A stretch of 64,000 nucleotides of DNA, from contig NZ_VCNA01000005.1 in the NCBI RefSeq assembly GCF_006170445.1, forward strand, positions 248,001 through 312,000, written 5' to 3'. The translations under genes were made by a program, and so were the position numbers. Positions 41,804-51,309 of the stretch are shown one piece after another; the first letter of the stretch is position 1, and each line of letters starts with the position of its first letter. The notes under the pieces are model-generated. The model did not search any database and was not told the origin of the DNA. It saw nothing but the letters and a program-made list of their open reading frames with translations. The DNA comes from Brevibacillus dissolubilis (lineage in GTDB: Bacteria > Bacillota > Bacilli > Brevibacillales > Brevibacillaceae).

Positions 41804-42607
41804 TTAGATCAGCTCAACGGACTGTCTGCCAAGCACTCGCTCCTCTACAAACTCCCCAATCAACCGATTAAACTCCTCTGACTCATGTGTCACCAACTGA
41901 TGCTTCGCTCCCGCCACAAATCTCAGCTCTGAATTCGGCAGATGATCACGAAGAATCTCCCCATAATGATGCATCGAATAATCCCTCGCCCCATACAGCA
42001 GAAGCACCGGCGTTTGGATCTCCCGAAGCCGTTCGGTACAATTAAACACATGCCCCGCCTGATAAAGCCGATGAAGCGACTGTGAATCGGTTTTATTAAA
42101 ATGCTCCATCCAAATCTTCCGCTCTTCATGATCGGCGATGTGAGTCCCGGTGATTCCGCGGGCAAACAGGGGAACGGTATCAGCATTGCTCAACAGCTCA
42201 GCCAGCCAGTACTCGCTCTCCAAGGTGAGATTATTCACCTCCGAATACCCTCCGACCAGGATCGCCCCAGAAAAGCACTCCGGATAGGACAGCAGGCATT
42301 CCAAAGCGATACAGGCCCCTTGGGAATAGCCGCAGAGCACGACATCCTGAAGCTGTAGCGCTTCGATCAGGTCGTGCAGATCATCTGCCACATCGCGGAT
42401 CGTGAACACCTCTCTCGCCGGGGTGCTGTCCCCATGTCCGCGCAGATCAGGGATCAGCAGGCGATATTTGTGGGCCAGTGGTTCTTGGCGGGAAAAGTTG
42501 ATCGAGCCAATCCCCGGTGCGTGGATAAACAGGATGGGCTGTCCACGGCCTTTGTCGATATAAGAAAGCTTCGCGCCGTCGCGCAGCGTGACAGCTGGTG
42601 CGGTCAT
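41804..42607 (-). CDS. Alpha/beta hydrolase
   Basis: A 267-residue alpha/beta-hydrolase fold protein. The nucleophile elbow is CGYSQG (Ser about 100), oxyanion region FIHAPGIGS, the LRGHGDS loop is typical, the acid is likely the Asp in YGARDYS, and the catalytic His is in AKHQLVTHE. Substrate unknown; esterase, peptidase or C-C hydrolase are all possible. The start at 42607 is preceded by GGAGGTG on the minus strand; 65 further upstream codons in frame have no site. It diverges from the M24 peptidase. Confidence 0.9.
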   Translation of the reverse strand: MTAPAVTLRDGAKLSYIDKGRGQPILFIHAPGIGSINFSRQEPLAHKYRLLIPDLRGHGDSTPAREVFTIRDVADDLHDLIEALQLQDVVLCGYSQGACIALECLLSYPECFSGAILVGGYSEVNNLTLESEYWLAELLSNADTVPLFARGITGTHIADHEERKIWMEHFNKTDSQSLHRLYQAGHVFNCTERLREIQTPVLLLYGARDYSMHHYGEILRDHLPNSELRFVAGAKHQLVTHESEEFNRLIGEFVEERVLGRQSVELI

Positions 42608-42792
42608 GATGAGACACCTCCATGGCTGTAGTTTTTGCGACCAGAGGCAAAAACTTGCATGGAAGCGATAGGAGCACAACGCTTTTTGTCCGAAATCGCT
42701 TGCTTTTTCTCCTTCTTTTTTCCACGAAGAAGTGGTATCCTCACAGTAAATAAAAAAGATTCTATCAACCAAAGGAAAGTAGGGTGTAAGTG

Positions 42793-43884
42793 ATGACCTC
42801 ATCCCGTTTTGACCGTTTATATACGTATTTGAATGAACAGCAAGTGGACGCGATGTTGATCACATTGCCGAAGCATGTGTATTACCTGACTGGTTTTTTG
42901 AGCGACCCACATGAGCGTTTTCTGGGACTGGTTGTGCCGCGTGAAGGTGAGCCGACCCTGATCGTGCCTGCACTTGACCGTGAAGCGGCAGAAGCGGCGT
43001 CTTCTGTGAAGCAGATCGCCACCCATACCGATACGGAAAATCCGTACGATGTACTGCGCCGCACCCTGCCAGCCGGAACCAAGGTGCTTGGTCTGGAAAA
43101 AGGCCACCTGACTGTCAACCGCTATGAAGCGATCTTGGAGAGCATCGGGGCAGACCGCTATGTCGATATCGACGCAGTGCTGCGCGACATGCGTCTGCTC
43201 AAGACTCCGGAGGAAGTAGCAGTGATCAAGCGTGCCGTGGCGATTGTCGAGGATGTGCTGCGTGCCGGGCTGAAAAAAGTAGCGGTCGGTGTAAGCGAGA
43301 TCGAGATCGTCGCAGAGCTGGAGTACCAGATGAAAAAGCTGGGCGCAGAAGGCCCGTCCTTCTCCACCATGGTGCTGGCTGGTGAAAACTCCGCACTCCC
43401 GCATGGCAATCCGGGCGAGCGCAAGATTCAGGCAGGAGAGCTATTGCTCTTTGACCTTGGTGTCTACGTCGACGGCTATGCGTCCGACATCACCCGTACG
43501 TTTGCGGTAGGTGAACTCAGTGACAAGCAAAAAGAAATCTACCAAGCCGTACTGGATGCCAACCTCAAAGCGATCGAGCGCGTCCAACCGGGAGCAACTC
43601 TTGCCAGCCTCGACCAGGCCGCACGCGAGCATATCACAGCAAAAGGCTATGGCGAATACTTCATGCACCGCTTAGGTCACGGCATGGGGCTGGATGTCCA
43701 CGAGTACCCGTCCGTACATGGGCAAAACCAAGAAACCCTGCGTGCAGGCATGGTCTTTACCATCGAGCCGGGGATTTATCTCCCAGGTGTCGGCGGTGTC
43801 CGCATCGAGGACGACGTGCTGGTGACGGAGAACGGGGTAGAGGTGCTGACTACGTTCCCGAAAGAATTGACTGTGATCGGGTAA
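42793..43884 (+). CDS. M24 family Xaa-Pro aminopeptidase/dipeptidase
   Basis: A 363-residue creatinase-fold metallopeptidase. The N-terminal domain (1-130) includes LPKHVYYLTGFLSDPHERF. The metal ligands are in LLFDLGVYVDGYASDITRT (two Asp; quoted region), HRLGHGMGLDVHE (His), TIEPGIYLPG (Glu) and GVRIEDDVLV (Glu). It would remove residues before proline or split Xaa-Pro dipeptides, fitting the neighbouring peptide importer. A GTG at 42790 directly precedes the ATG and is also possible. AAAGGAAAGTAGGG lies upstream. Confidence 0.92.
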   Translation: MTSSRFDRLYTYLNEQQVDAMLITLPKHVYYLTGFLSDPHERFLGLVVPREGEPTLIVPALDREAAEAASSVKQIATHTDTENPYDVLRRTLPAGTKVLGLEKGHLTVNRYEAILESIGADRYVDIDAVLRDMRLLKTPEEVAVIKRAVAIVEDVLRAGLKKVAVGVSEIEIVAELEYQMKKLGAEGPSFSTMVLAGENSALPHGNPGERKIQAGELLLFDLGVYVDGYASDITRTFAVGELSDKQKEIYQAVLDANLKAIERVQPGATLASLDQAAREHITAKGYGEYFMHRLGHGMGLDVHEYPSVHGQNQETLRAGMVFTIEPGIYLPGVGGVRIEDDVLVTENGVEVLTTFPKELTVIG

Positions 43885-43911
43885 GACAGAGTTCATCTAG
43901 CTTCTGCATTG

Positions 43912-43951
43912 CAAAATGGCCTAGGGTTCATGGCGGCCTTAGGCTATTTTA
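43912..43951 (+). terminator. Terminator after the M24 peptidase
   Basis: AAAATGGCCTAGG pairs nearly fully with CCTTAGGCTATTTT, which provides a short T-run. Confidence 0.6.
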
Positions 43952-44004
43952 CCGACTTCACCAAACGTACCGATTTCACAAACAACATCGAGATTTGCTT
44001 CACG

Positions 44005-44031
44005 CACGCTGCTATGGGTAGCGTGTTTTTT
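44005..44031 (+). terminator. Second rho-independent terminator
   Basis: CACGCT pairs with AGCGTG across a 9-nt loop, followed by TTTTTT. It is in tandem with the preceding hairpin. The remaining spacer to 44191 shows no gene and no convincing promoter. Confidence 0.75.
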
Positions 44032-44191
44032 ATTTATTTCAGATATTTCTGGTGTAACAAAATACGCCCGGCCGCATCTATACATACGAGACCGTTGATC
44101 TGACAGGCAACACGGCACCATGACCGTCTAGAGTGCCCACAGATCAGCGCCATGCATGGTAAAGTCACAAGAAAGGGGTGGACGTACCCAC

Positions 44192-44716
44192 GTGGAGAAT
44201 GTTCATCGTTTGCAACGCACCGAGACCGCTGATTTTGATCAGGTCATGCGGGAAAATGGGACGAAGGTGCTGCGCTTGGTAACGTTATTTGTAAAAAATC
44301 AGGCAGTGGCCGAAGACATCACCCAAGAGGTGTTTCTCAAGGTATATAAAAATCTGCCCTATTTTCGGGGGGAATCCTCGATTCAGACATGGGTGTACAA
44401 GATCGCGGTGAATGAGAGCAAAAGCTACCTGCGCTCGTGGTCCTTCCGCAATATCTTTGCCAAAGACGAGATCGAGCAGGAGAGCGGACAGAACGTGGAG
44501 GATGAAGTGATCGGCAAAGCCAACCGGGAGACGGTGGCAGAGCTGGTGCTGAAGATGACACCGAAGTATCGGCAAGTCATCGCGCTTCGGTACTACGCAG
44601 ATCTGAGCATCAAGGAGGTGGCTGTTGCGCTTGGGGAATCGGAGGGATCGGTACGTACGAGGCTTCACCGCGCTCGCGCCCAACTGAAAAAATTAGTGGA
44701 AAAGGAGGGACTATAG
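44192..44716 (+). CDS. ECF-type RNA polymerase sigma factor
   Basis: A 174-residue group 4 sigma factor. Region 2 contains VAEDITQEVFLKVYKNLPYF and WVYKIAVNESKSYLRSW; region 4 contains LKMTPKYRQVIALRYYADLS and the recognition helix SEGSVRTRLHRARAQLKKL. GTG 44192 is 9 nt after AAAGGGGTGG; the longer frame from 44156 begins before this site. It is contiguous with a membrane protein gene, probably its anti-sigma factor. It is distinct from the sigma gene at 28.6 kb. Confidence 0.92.
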   Translation: MENVHRLQRTETADFDQVMRENGTKVLRLVTLFVKNQAVAEDITQEVFLKVYKNLPYFRGESSIQTWVYKIAVNESKSYLRSWSFRNIFAKDEIEQESGQNVEDEVIGKANRETVAELVLKMTPKYRQVIALRYYADLSIKEVAVALGESEGSVRTRLHRARAQLKKLVEKEGL

Positions 44717-45862
44717 ATGGACAGCGACCAAAGGTTCGAGCAATCCCTGCAACGTCTCAAGGACGAAGCCGACAATTCCGTACTCAAGCAAGTGTTTTTC
44801 ACAGAGGAGATGGAGCAGAAGATTAAGAACAAAATCGCCAAAAGCAAGCGACAGCGCTCCTACTGGCTCAAAGGCTCCGGCTTAGTGGCGTGTCTCTGCC
44901 TGCTGCTGGTGCTCGGAAGCAATTCCGGCTGGTGGACACTGACGGGCATAGACTCTGGCAACCATGCATCAGGCGTGGGAACAGATGCAGACCATACTGG
45001 AGCATCTGGTGGTGACGAACCCCCATTAAGCTTTGACCCGCCTGTCCCAACCGAACGCCATGCGTGGGAACTGTCGCCAGCGACTACCTTGCCGAGTGGG
45101 AATGTGATGACGTTCTACGGCTCCGATCTGATGGAGGTTCATTTTCTCACGGACAGTGTCAACCTCTATGCGGGGAATGATTACAAGACCCGTGTCGTCC
45201 TGCGCGGATTTTTTCCAGAGACGCTGCAATATCGCTGGGTTCAAGAAAAAGGGGAACGATGGGCAATCGATGATGTCGGGGTGAAGCAGAACCAGACGCA
45301 GGCTGAGTTTAACCGAAACACGTATTTCAGCCAACCAGGCAAATGGCGCATGGAAGTCTACAAAGAAAATAAACTCTACAGCTTCATTGTCGTCGACGTC
45401 AAAGAGAAAAGCGAAAAATCCTTCGACATCAAAGAGGCTACCGTGCTGGCTCGGCAATACTTCGCGAGCGACGCGTCCTTCACCAAGATGGGGCAGCCTC
45501 GCTATGGCAGCATCGAGATTTTTGGCATAGACGGAACCACTGAGCAGAAAAAAATCTACGGCTGGGCCGTCATCCGCTCCTTCCATGATAAGAAGAACGG
45601 AGAAGTAACCATCAATCAGGCACTGGACGCTCCAGTCGTCCTAGATGTCGCCTACAACAAGAAGAACTACCGTTATGAAGTCCAGCACATGACCATCATG
45701 GAGGACAAAAATCTGTACTTCGCCGATATGCAGAAACTCTTCTCGGCCGATGCCTACATGACCGCACATTCCTACTTGAAAAATCCGGCTGAGCTGGAAC
45801 AGATGATCCGCCGTGTTGAGCAGGATGTCATGCAGGCAGCACGTGATCAGGCTCTGCATTAA
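44717..45862 (+). CDS. Putative anti-sigma factor, single-pass membrane protein
   Basis: A 381-residue protein starting directly after the sigma stop. The first 50 residues are charged and cytosolic (FFTEEMEQKIKNKIAKSKRQ), one helix follows (LKGSGLVACLCLLLVLGSN, about 51-69), and about 310 residues lie outside. The outer part has a beta-rich segment (MEVHFLTDSVNLYAG, WRMEVYKENKLYSFIVVDV) like an immunoglobulin-type fold, then a helical C-terminus. No zinc anti-sigma motif is seen. Anti-sigma identity rests on gene order and topology; the outer domain may sense the signal. Confidence 0.75.
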   Translation: MDSDQRFEQSLQRLKDEADNSVLKQVFFTEEMEQKIKNKIAKSKRQRSYWLKGSGLVACLCLLLVLGSNSGWWTLTGIDSGNHASGVGTDADHTGASGGDEPPLSFDPPVPTERHAWELSPATTLPSGNVMTFYGSDLMEVHFLTDSVNLYAGNDYKTRVVLRGFFPETLQYRWVQEKGERWAIDDVGVKQNQTQAEFNRNTYFSQPGKWRMEVYKENKLYSFIVVDVKEKSEKSFDIKEATVLARQYFASDASFTKMGQPRYGSIEIFGIDGTTEQKKIYGWAVIRSFHDKKNGEVTINQALDAPVVLDVAYNKKNYRYEVQHMTIMEDKNLYFADMQKLFSADAYMTAHSYLKNPAELEQMIRRVEQDVMQAARDQALH

Positions 45863-45864
45863 TC

Positions 45865-45917
45865 AAAAAAAGTAGTGTCAACCAGGCATTTCCACCTGAC
45901 ATTGACACTACTTTTTT
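45865..45917. terminator. Bidirectional terminator
   Basis: AAAAGTAGTGTCAA pairs perfectly with TTGACACTACTTTT, with A and T runs on both sides. It serves the sigma operon (plus) and the glyoxalase-fold gene (minus). Confidence 0.9.
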
Positions 45918-45937
45918 ACTATGATAGAAGTATTCAC

Positions 45938-46642
45938 TTATTTCTCTTCGCTGTCGCTTTGTGCATAGATCTTGCTGTAATCGGTCTTATCCATCAGCAC
46001 ACCGCGCGGCTCGAAATACCCGAAGCCGTACTCCTCGCTTGATTCAATGCGGAAGGATGCATTACGCAGAGGCAGGATCGCGCAGATCATATTGGGATAG
46101 TTGACCGTGGTGGCAGGGGTGCCAAGCAGTTTTTCGAGCAGCTGCATGTCAGCGGTAAATGTGGTGGTACGCAGGATGGCTGCTTGTGGGAAGCCGGCAG
46201 GAGTTGTGCGTTTTTTGCTGTATTGTACGAACCATGGCAAGTGTGGGTATGTGCCGAGCATCTGGAATTGTACCTGTTCACCGGATGCGAGGTCGGTCAT
46301 CTCCTGTACGCCTGTCAGTTGTACCGGATACTCCTCTTCGGTCAGCGCGTTTTTGACATGGTTGATGTTGTCCGTTTCGAGGATCATCGCGTAGTAGCCC
46401 TCTTCTTTTTCATCGAGGAACTGTTTGAGTGCGAGGCCGCCTTCATTTTGGGTCAGCTTGCTTTCATCTTCTATGTATGCTACTTCTAAGAAACCGCCGC
46501 CGGGAAACGGATATACGTTGGTAGCTACACCCGGAAACGATTTACCGGAAGCCACCTTTACCATTTTGCGTTCTTCCTGCAGGTGACGATCTACTTCCTC
46601 AGGGGTCTTGGTCGCATAGACGAGACGATCTAATTGAAACAT
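45938..46642 (-). CDS. VOC-superfamily (glyoxalase-like domain) protein
   Basis: A 234-residue protein like the Glyoxalase_3 group. The start FQLDRLVYATKTPEEVDRHL and VYPFPGGGFLEVAYIED match the first half of that domain, and TTTFTADMQLLEKLLG the second. The usual first metal ligand His after the initial strand (DHLVYA-type) is replaced by Arg (DRLVYA), so metal-dependent catalysis is doubtful. Substrate and role are unknown. RBS-like GGAGAG precedes the start on the minus strand. Confidence 0.75.
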   Translation of the reverse strand: MFQLDRLVYATKTPEEVDRHLQEERKMVKVASGKSFPGVATNVYPFPGGGFLEVAYIEDESKLTQNEGGLALKQFLDEKEEGYYAMILETDNINHVKNALTEEEYPVQLTGVQEMTDLASGEQVQFQMLGTYPHLPWFVQYSKKRTTPAGFPQAAILRTTTFTADMQLLEKLLGTPATTVNYPNMICAILPLRNASFRIESSEEYGFGYFEPRGVLMDKTDYSKIYAQSDSEEK

Positions 46643-46754
46643 GCTATCTCTCCTTCAACGTCGCTTGTATCATCCAATGTACCATAATCGCCGGATGAGT
46701 GCGAGAAGTTATGCGCTTTCATGGAAGGTTTATCCTTGTCTGATGCATCATTTG

Positions 46755-46783
46755 TTGCCGAGTGGAGAGGGCTTTGATATAAT
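46755..46783 (+). promoter_or_regulatory. Sigma-A promoter of lepA
   Basis: TTGCCG at 46755-46760, 17-nt spacer, TATAAT at 46778-46783, 80 nt before the lepA start. Confidence 0.7.
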
Positions 46784-46862
46784 GATTCTTAGTGCATTTT
46801 TTTACTGAACGACTTCATAGTACGTGGTGGACTTGCCTCCATCGCGTGGGAGGGAACGACGA

Positions 46863-48689
46863 ATGGATCGCCTTGAAAGACAGAAAAAAATCCGCAATTT
46901 CTCTATTATCGCTCATATTGACCACGGGAAATCCACGCTCGCAGACCGCATCCTCGAACTCACTGGTGCGTTGACCGCCCGTGAGATGGAAGACCAGTTC
47001 CTTGATACGATGGAATTGGAAAGAGAACGCGGGATTACGATTAAATTGAACGCTGTGCGCTTGAACTATAAAGCGGATGATGGTGACGAGTATATCCTGC
47101 ACCTCATCGACACTCCGGGTCACGTCGACTTCACGTACGAAGTATCCCGAAGCCTTGCCGCTTGTGAGGGCGCGCTCCTGGTAGTCGACGCTGCACAGGG
47201 GATTGAGGCACAGACACTGGCCAACGTATACCTGGCACTCGACAACAATCTGGAGATCATCCCGGTGATCAACAAGATCGACCTGCCAAGCGCAGAGCCT
47301 GAGCGCGTCAAAGGCGAGGTAGAAGACGTCATCGGTCTTGACTGCTCTGACGCTTGTCTCACCTCTGCCAAAGCAGGCATCGGGATCAAAGACGTATTGG
47401 AAGCAGTCGTCAAAAACGTACCGGCGCCAACAGGCGACCCGGAAGCTCCGCTGCAAGCTTTGATTTTTGACTCGTATTTCGACCAGTACCGCGGTGTTAT
47501 CGTATCTGTCCGCGTGATGAACGGTACGCTTCGCAAAGGCATGAAAATCAAGATGATGGCTACCAATGCCGTCTTCGAAGTAACCGAGGTAGGTACGTCC
47601 ACACCTCGCCAAACCCCTGTCAATGAACTGACCGTAGGCGACGTAGGCTATCTCGCCGCGTCTATCAAAAACGTAGGCGATACCCGTGTCGGTGATACCG
47701 TAACCGAAGCGACCCGTCCTGCGGTAGAACCACTGCCAGGTTACCGCAAAATCAACCCAATGGTATTCTGCGGGATCTACCCGATTGAGACCAACCAGTT
47801 CAACGACCTGCGTGAAGCACTCGAAAAACTGCAGCTCAACGACGCATCCCTGCAATTCGAGCCAGAGACCTCTCAGGCCCTCGGCTTTGGTTTCCGTTGC
47901 GGCTTCTTGGGTCTTCTGCACATGGAGATCATCCAAGAGCGTATTGAGCGTGAGTTTAATATCGACATCATCACCACCGCGCCAAGCGTAATCTACCGCA
48001 TCACCCAGACCAACGGCGAGACCTATGAGATTGATAACCCGTCAAAAATGCCGGAAATCCAAAAAATCGACTTCATCGAAGAGCCATATGTAATCTCTAC
48101 CGTCATGGTACCAAAAGATTACGTAGGTGACGTTATGCAGCTGTGCCAAGGCAAACGCGGCGAGTTCATCGACATGCAATACCTCGGCGAAAACCGCGTG
48201 CAGCTCAAGTACAACATGCCGCTCTCCGAGATCGTCTACGACTTCTTCGACCTGCTCAAATCAGGTACCAAAGGCTATGCCTCCTTTGACTACGAGATGG
48301 CTGGCTACAAGCAATCCAAGCTGGTGAAGATGGACATTCTGCTCAACGGCGAGACCGTCGACGCGCTGTCCTTCATCGTACACAAAGATACGGCATATCC
48401 ACGCGGTAAGGTCATCTGCGAAAAGCTCAAAGAACTCATCCCGCGCCAGCAGTTCGAGGTGCCAATCCAAGCTACCATCGGTCAAAAGGTTGTAGCGCGT
48501 GAAACCATCTCGGCTATGCGTAAAAACGTTCTTGCAAAATGTTACGGTGGTGACATCTCCCGTAAACGTAAGCTCCTCGAAAAACAAAAAGAGGGTAAGA
48601 AGCGTATGAAAGCGGTTGGTTCCGTTGAGGTTCCACAAGAAGCATTCATGGCGGTTCTGCGCATGGACGACAACAACGGCAAGAAATAA
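46863..48689 (+). CDS. lepA: Elongation factor 4 (LepA), ribosomal back-translocase GTPase
   Basis: A 608-residue translational GTPase. G1 is [10 protein letters not shown]2 ERERGIT, G3 DTPGHVD, G4 NKIDLPSA. The EF4-specific C-terminal domain ends with [19 protein letters not shown] and [12 protein letters not shown]. It acts on stalled ribosomes or in initiation and assembly, depending on study. ATG 46863 lies 8 nt after GGGAGGG; upstream in-frame codons lack a site. Confidence 0.98.
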   Translation: MDRLERQKKIRNFSIIAHIDHGKSTLADRILELTGALTAREMEDQFLDTMELERERGITIKLNAVRLNYKADDGDEYILHLIDTPGHVDFTYEVSRSLAACEGALLVVDAAQGIEAQTLANVYLALDNNLEIIPVINKIDLPSAEPERVKGEVEDVIGLDCSDACLTSAKAGIGIKDVLEAVVKNVPAPTGDPEAPLQALIFDSYFDQYRGVIVSVRVMNGTLRKGMKIKMMATNAVFEVTEVGTSTPRQTPVNELTVGDVGYLAASIKNVGDTRVGDTVTEATRPAVEPLPGYRKINPMVFCGIYPIETNQFNDLREALEKLQLNDASLQFEPETSQALGFGFRCGFLGLLHMEIIQERIEREFNIDIITTAPSVIYRITQTNGETYEIDNPSKMPEIQKIDFIEEPYVISTVMVPKDYVGDVMQLCQGKRGEFIDMQYLGENRVQLKYNMPLSEIVYDFFDLLKSGTKGYASFDYEMAGYKQSKLVKMDILLNGETVDALSFIVHKDTAYPRGKVICEKLKELIPRQQFEVPIQATIGQKVVARETISAMRKNVLAKCYGGDISRKRKLLEKQKEGKKRMKAVGSVEVPQEAFMAVLRMDDNNGKK

Positions 48690-48724
48690 AAAATGGTGCG
48701 GGAATAACCACCCGTACGTTCACC

Positions 48725-48763
48725 GACCTGACGAGGCATGTTACGCCTGCCTGTCAGGTCTTT
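48725..48763 (+). terminator. Hairpin between lepA and hemW
   Basis: GACCTGAC pairs perfectly with GTCAGGTC, with inner AGGC/GCCT. Only TTTCACTT follows, so termination may be partial. Confidence 0.5.
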
Positions 48764-48863
48764 CACTTATGTTGCGGTTGCGCCGAGGTTCGGCCATAGC
48801 GTACCGCCGACAGCCGTCTTTTGCGGCATTCCGCCTACTTTTTACCAGACAGGAGGGGAGATC

Positions 48864-50009
48864 GTGCCCCCAACATCCGTATATATGCATATCCCGTTTT
48901 GTACCAACAAATGCTACTACTGTGACTTCAACTCCTTCGTCACCAAAAACCCGCAGCTCGTCTGGGACTATCTCGATGCGCTGAAGAATGAGATGAAGCT
49001 TACCTTTGAGCAGACCCCGGTCGAAGAGGTCAAAACCATCTTCGTCGGTGGCGGCACACCAAGCTATCTAGAGCACGACCAGATGAAGTACTTCCTTGAA
49101 GCCGTGCAGGAGCATCTGGGCCGCTATTTTGCCAGCGATATCGAATTCACGATGGAAGCCAATCCCGGTACGACCGATGTGGAGAAGCTTACCATCATGC
49201 GAAGCTTCGGGGTGAACCGTCTGAGCTTTGGTGTCCAGTCTTTTGACAATGCCTTGCTGGAGCGGATTGGCCGCATCCACGACACGGACGCAGTCTATCG
49301 CAGTATCGACAATGCCGTGGCCGCTGGATTTAGCAACATGTCGATCGACCTGATGTTCGGCCTGCCTGATCAGACGATGGAGACCTTTGCTGAATCTCTG
49401 AATAAAGCACTAAAGCTCCCGCTGACCCATCTCTCATCCTATGGGCTGAAGGTAGAGGAGAACACGCTCTTCCACACCCTCTATCAAAAAGACCAGCTCC
49501 CCCTCCCAACCGAGGAACAGGAACTGGAGATGTATCTCTACCTGATCGAGACACTCGAAAAGCACGGTCTGCATATGTATGAGATCAGCAACTTCGCCAA
49601 ACCAGGCTGTGAGAGCCGCCACAACAAGACCTACTGGCTCAACAACGACTACTATGGTCTGGGTGCAGGCGCCCACGGCTATGTCGGCGGACAGCGCCAT
49701 GTCAATGCCGGGCCGCTTGCGATCTACCTGCAAAAGGCCAAAGAAGGTCTGCCGCGTGTGGACGAATATAGGATCAGCACCAAGGAACAGATGGAAGATC
49801 AGATGATTCTTGGCTTGCGTCTGCGCGAAGGTGTCGATCTTGCACGTTTCCAAGCCCGTTTTCATAGAACGGTAGAGGATGAATTCGGTGCCATCGTCAC
49901 GGAACAAAAGGCAAAAGGGATGCTCGAAGAAGTGGACGGACACCTGCGTCTGACCGAGCAGGCGATCCCGCTTGGCAACGAAGTTTTCGCTTGTTTTTTA
50001 AGAGAATAA
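48864..50009 (+). CDS. hemW: HemW, radical SAM heme chaperone (coproporphyrinogen III oxidase-like)
   Basis: A 381-residue radical SAM protein. The cluster motif is CTNKCYYCDF (CxxxCxxC), followed by FVGGGTPSYL and MEANPGTTD. VQSFDNALLERIGRIHDTD and SSYGLKVEENT, plus the HemW C-terminal domain, are typical. The residue after CxxC is Asp-Phe rather than a fourth Cys as in HemN, which supports HemW (heme insertion) over true HemN. GTG 48864 has AGGAGGGGAG upstream; earlier frame codons are unlikely. Confidence 0.93.
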   Translation: MPPTSVYMHIPFCTNKCYYCDFNSFVTKNPQLVWDYLDALKNEMKLTFEQTPVEEVKTIFVGGGTPSYLEHDQMKYFLEAVQEHLGRYFASDIEFTMEANPGTTDVEKLTIMRSFGVNRLSFGVQSFDNALLERIGRIHDTDAVYRSIDNAVAAGFSNMSIDLMFGLPDQTMETFAESLNKALKLPLTHLSSYGLKVEENTLFHTLYQKDQLPLPTEEQELEMYLYLIETLEKHGLHMYEISNFAKPGCESRHNKTYWLNNDYYGLGAGAHGYVGGQRHVNAGPLAIYLQKAKEGLPRVDEYRISTKEQMEDQMILGLRLREGVDLARFQARFHRTVEDEFGAIVTEQKAKGMLEEVDGHLRLTEQAIPLGNEVFACFLRE

Positions 50010-50061
50010 GAGAAAAAACCATAAATTTTACCAAATTATCAATAGAAGCGTGCGACAGACA

Positions 50062-50096
50062 TTGACAAACGCACAATCTATTGATAATTTTATAAT
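50062..50096 (+). promoter_or_regulatory. Promoter of the hrcA-dnaK operon
   Basis: TTGACA at 50062-50067 is clear. The -10 is either GATAAT at 50083-50088 (15-nt spacer) or TATAAT at 50091-50096 (too far, 23 nt). The CIRCE element follows at once. Confidence 0.6.
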
Positions 50097-50101
50097 AGGA
50101 T

Positions 50102-50128
50102 TTAGCACTCTACGTAAAAGAGTGCTAA
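50102..50128. promoter_or_regulatory. CIRCE operator for HrcA
   Basis: TTAGCACTC-N9-GAGTGCTAA is a perfect CIRCE inverted repeat. HrcA binds it to repress the operon; heat stress relieves this. Confidence 0.97.
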
Positions 50129-50184
50129 CAAAATCCGAAACCGTGTTTTGGATCAGACGTATATAGTAGGGAGGCTTGTGACCA

Positions 50185-51216
50185 ATGCTTTCTGACCGAC
50201 AACGTTTAATTTTGAACGCCATCATTGACAACTACATTCGTTCGGCTGAACCCGTTGGCTCCCGCACGATCTCGAAACGCGAAGATGTCGGATTCAGTTC
50301 AGCCACCATCCGCAATGAAATGTCGGATTTGGAGGAACTGGGCTATCTGGAGCAGCCGCACACGTCAGCAGGACGGGTGCCGTCGACAAAAGGCTACCGC
50401 TTTTATGTCGATAACCTGATCACCCCGATGTCGCTTAATACCGACGAGGTGGGCAATCTCAAGCAAGTCTTTGCTGACCGGATCATCCATTTTGAACAGG
50501 TGATCGAGCATACCGCATCGATCCTTGCGCAGATGACTAACTATACGGCCATTGCGTTTGGGCCGGAGATTTTCGAGCATCGCTTGCGCAGTATCCAGAT
50601 CATCCCGCTCAACGAACGTCAGGCGGTTGCGATCATCGTGACCCACACCGGACGGGTCGAGAACAAGCCGATTGACCTTCCACCGGGCATCCACCCAGGG
50701 GAGATCGAGAAGCTGACCAACATTTTGAATACCAAGCTGATGGACACCCCGCTCTCGCAACTGCGTCACCGCCTCTATGAAGAGGTAGCCGCCGAGATGA
50801 AACAGCATGTCGAACAGTATCAGAACATGCTGCAAGCCATCGAAGGCACGATGCCGGCAGAATCCAGCGAGAAGATGTTCCTGCGCGGTACGACCAAAAT
50901 CCTCGACCAGCCGGAGTTTCAGGATGTGGATAAGGTCAAGGATATCCTCCAGCTCTTCGAGAGCAATCAACAGGTGCATAATCTCTTCCACACAGGCAAC
51001 AGTCACGGGCTGCAGATCCGGATTGGCCAGGAAAATGATGTGGATGCCGTAAAGAATTGCAGTATTGTCACCACATCTTACTACTATAATGGCAAGCCGG
51101 TGGGAACAATAGGTATTCTGGGGCCAACCCGCATGGAATACGGCAAAGTGATTTCCCTGCTCGACTATCTGGCACAAGGATTATCCAAGATCCTCACAAA
51201 CGAATTCGAAAAGTAA
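50185..51216 (+). CDS. hrcA: Heat-inducible transcription repressor HrcA
   Basis: A 343-residue repressor of class I heat-shock genes. The winged helix-turn-helix begins LSDRQRLILNAIIDNYIRSA with EPVGSRTISKR, then SSATIRNEMSDLEELGYLEQ and PHTSAGRVPSTKGYRFYVD (segments quoted separately). The C-terminal GAF-like domain ends in GILGPTRMEYGKVISLLDYL. In relatives GroEL controls its folding. It opens the operon directly behind its own operator. Confidence 0.98.
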   Translation: MLSDRQRLILNAIIDNYIRSAEPVGSRTISKREDVGFSSATIRNEMSDLEELGYLEQPHTSAGRVPSTKGYRFYVDNLITPMSLNTDEVGNLKQVFADRIIHFEQVIEHTASILAQMTNYTAIAFGPEIFEHRLRSIQIIPLNERQAVAIIVTHTGRVENKPIDLPPGIHPGEIEKLTNILNTKLMDTPLSQLRHRLYEEVAAEMKQHVEQYQNMLQAIEGTMPAESSEKMFLRGTTKILDQPEFQDVDKVKDILQLFESNQQVHNLFHTGNSHGLQIRIGQENDVDAVKNCSIVTTSYYYNGKPVGTIGILGPTRMEYGKVISLLDYLAQGLSKILTNEFEK

Positions 51217-51252
51217 ATCCAAGCAAAGCACCCTTGAACATGAGTAAGCGGT

Positions 51253-51271
51253 GGGCAGACACGCTCTGCCC
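51253..51271 (+). promoter_or_regulatory. Intercistronic hairpin between hrcA and grpE
   Basis: GGGCAGA pairs with TCTGCCC across ACGCT without a T-run. In Bacillus subtilis the operon mRNA is processed between hrcA and grpE; this stem could protect the downstream grpE-dnaK message. Confidence 0.55.
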
Positions 51272-51309
51272 CCTTACATAGACAGTGCTGTGATTAGGAG
51301 GTAAATACG

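Noticed and set aside
44105-44140. Possible ECF promoter before the second sigma gene (TGACAG...CGTC)
   Set aside because: The AAC-to-CGTC spacing is only 13 nt, and TGACAG is a poor -35. It was not convincing enough to list.
46815-47936. 373-codon minus-strand frame
   Set aside because: Antisense to lepA, with no ribosome binding site and no recognisable domain.
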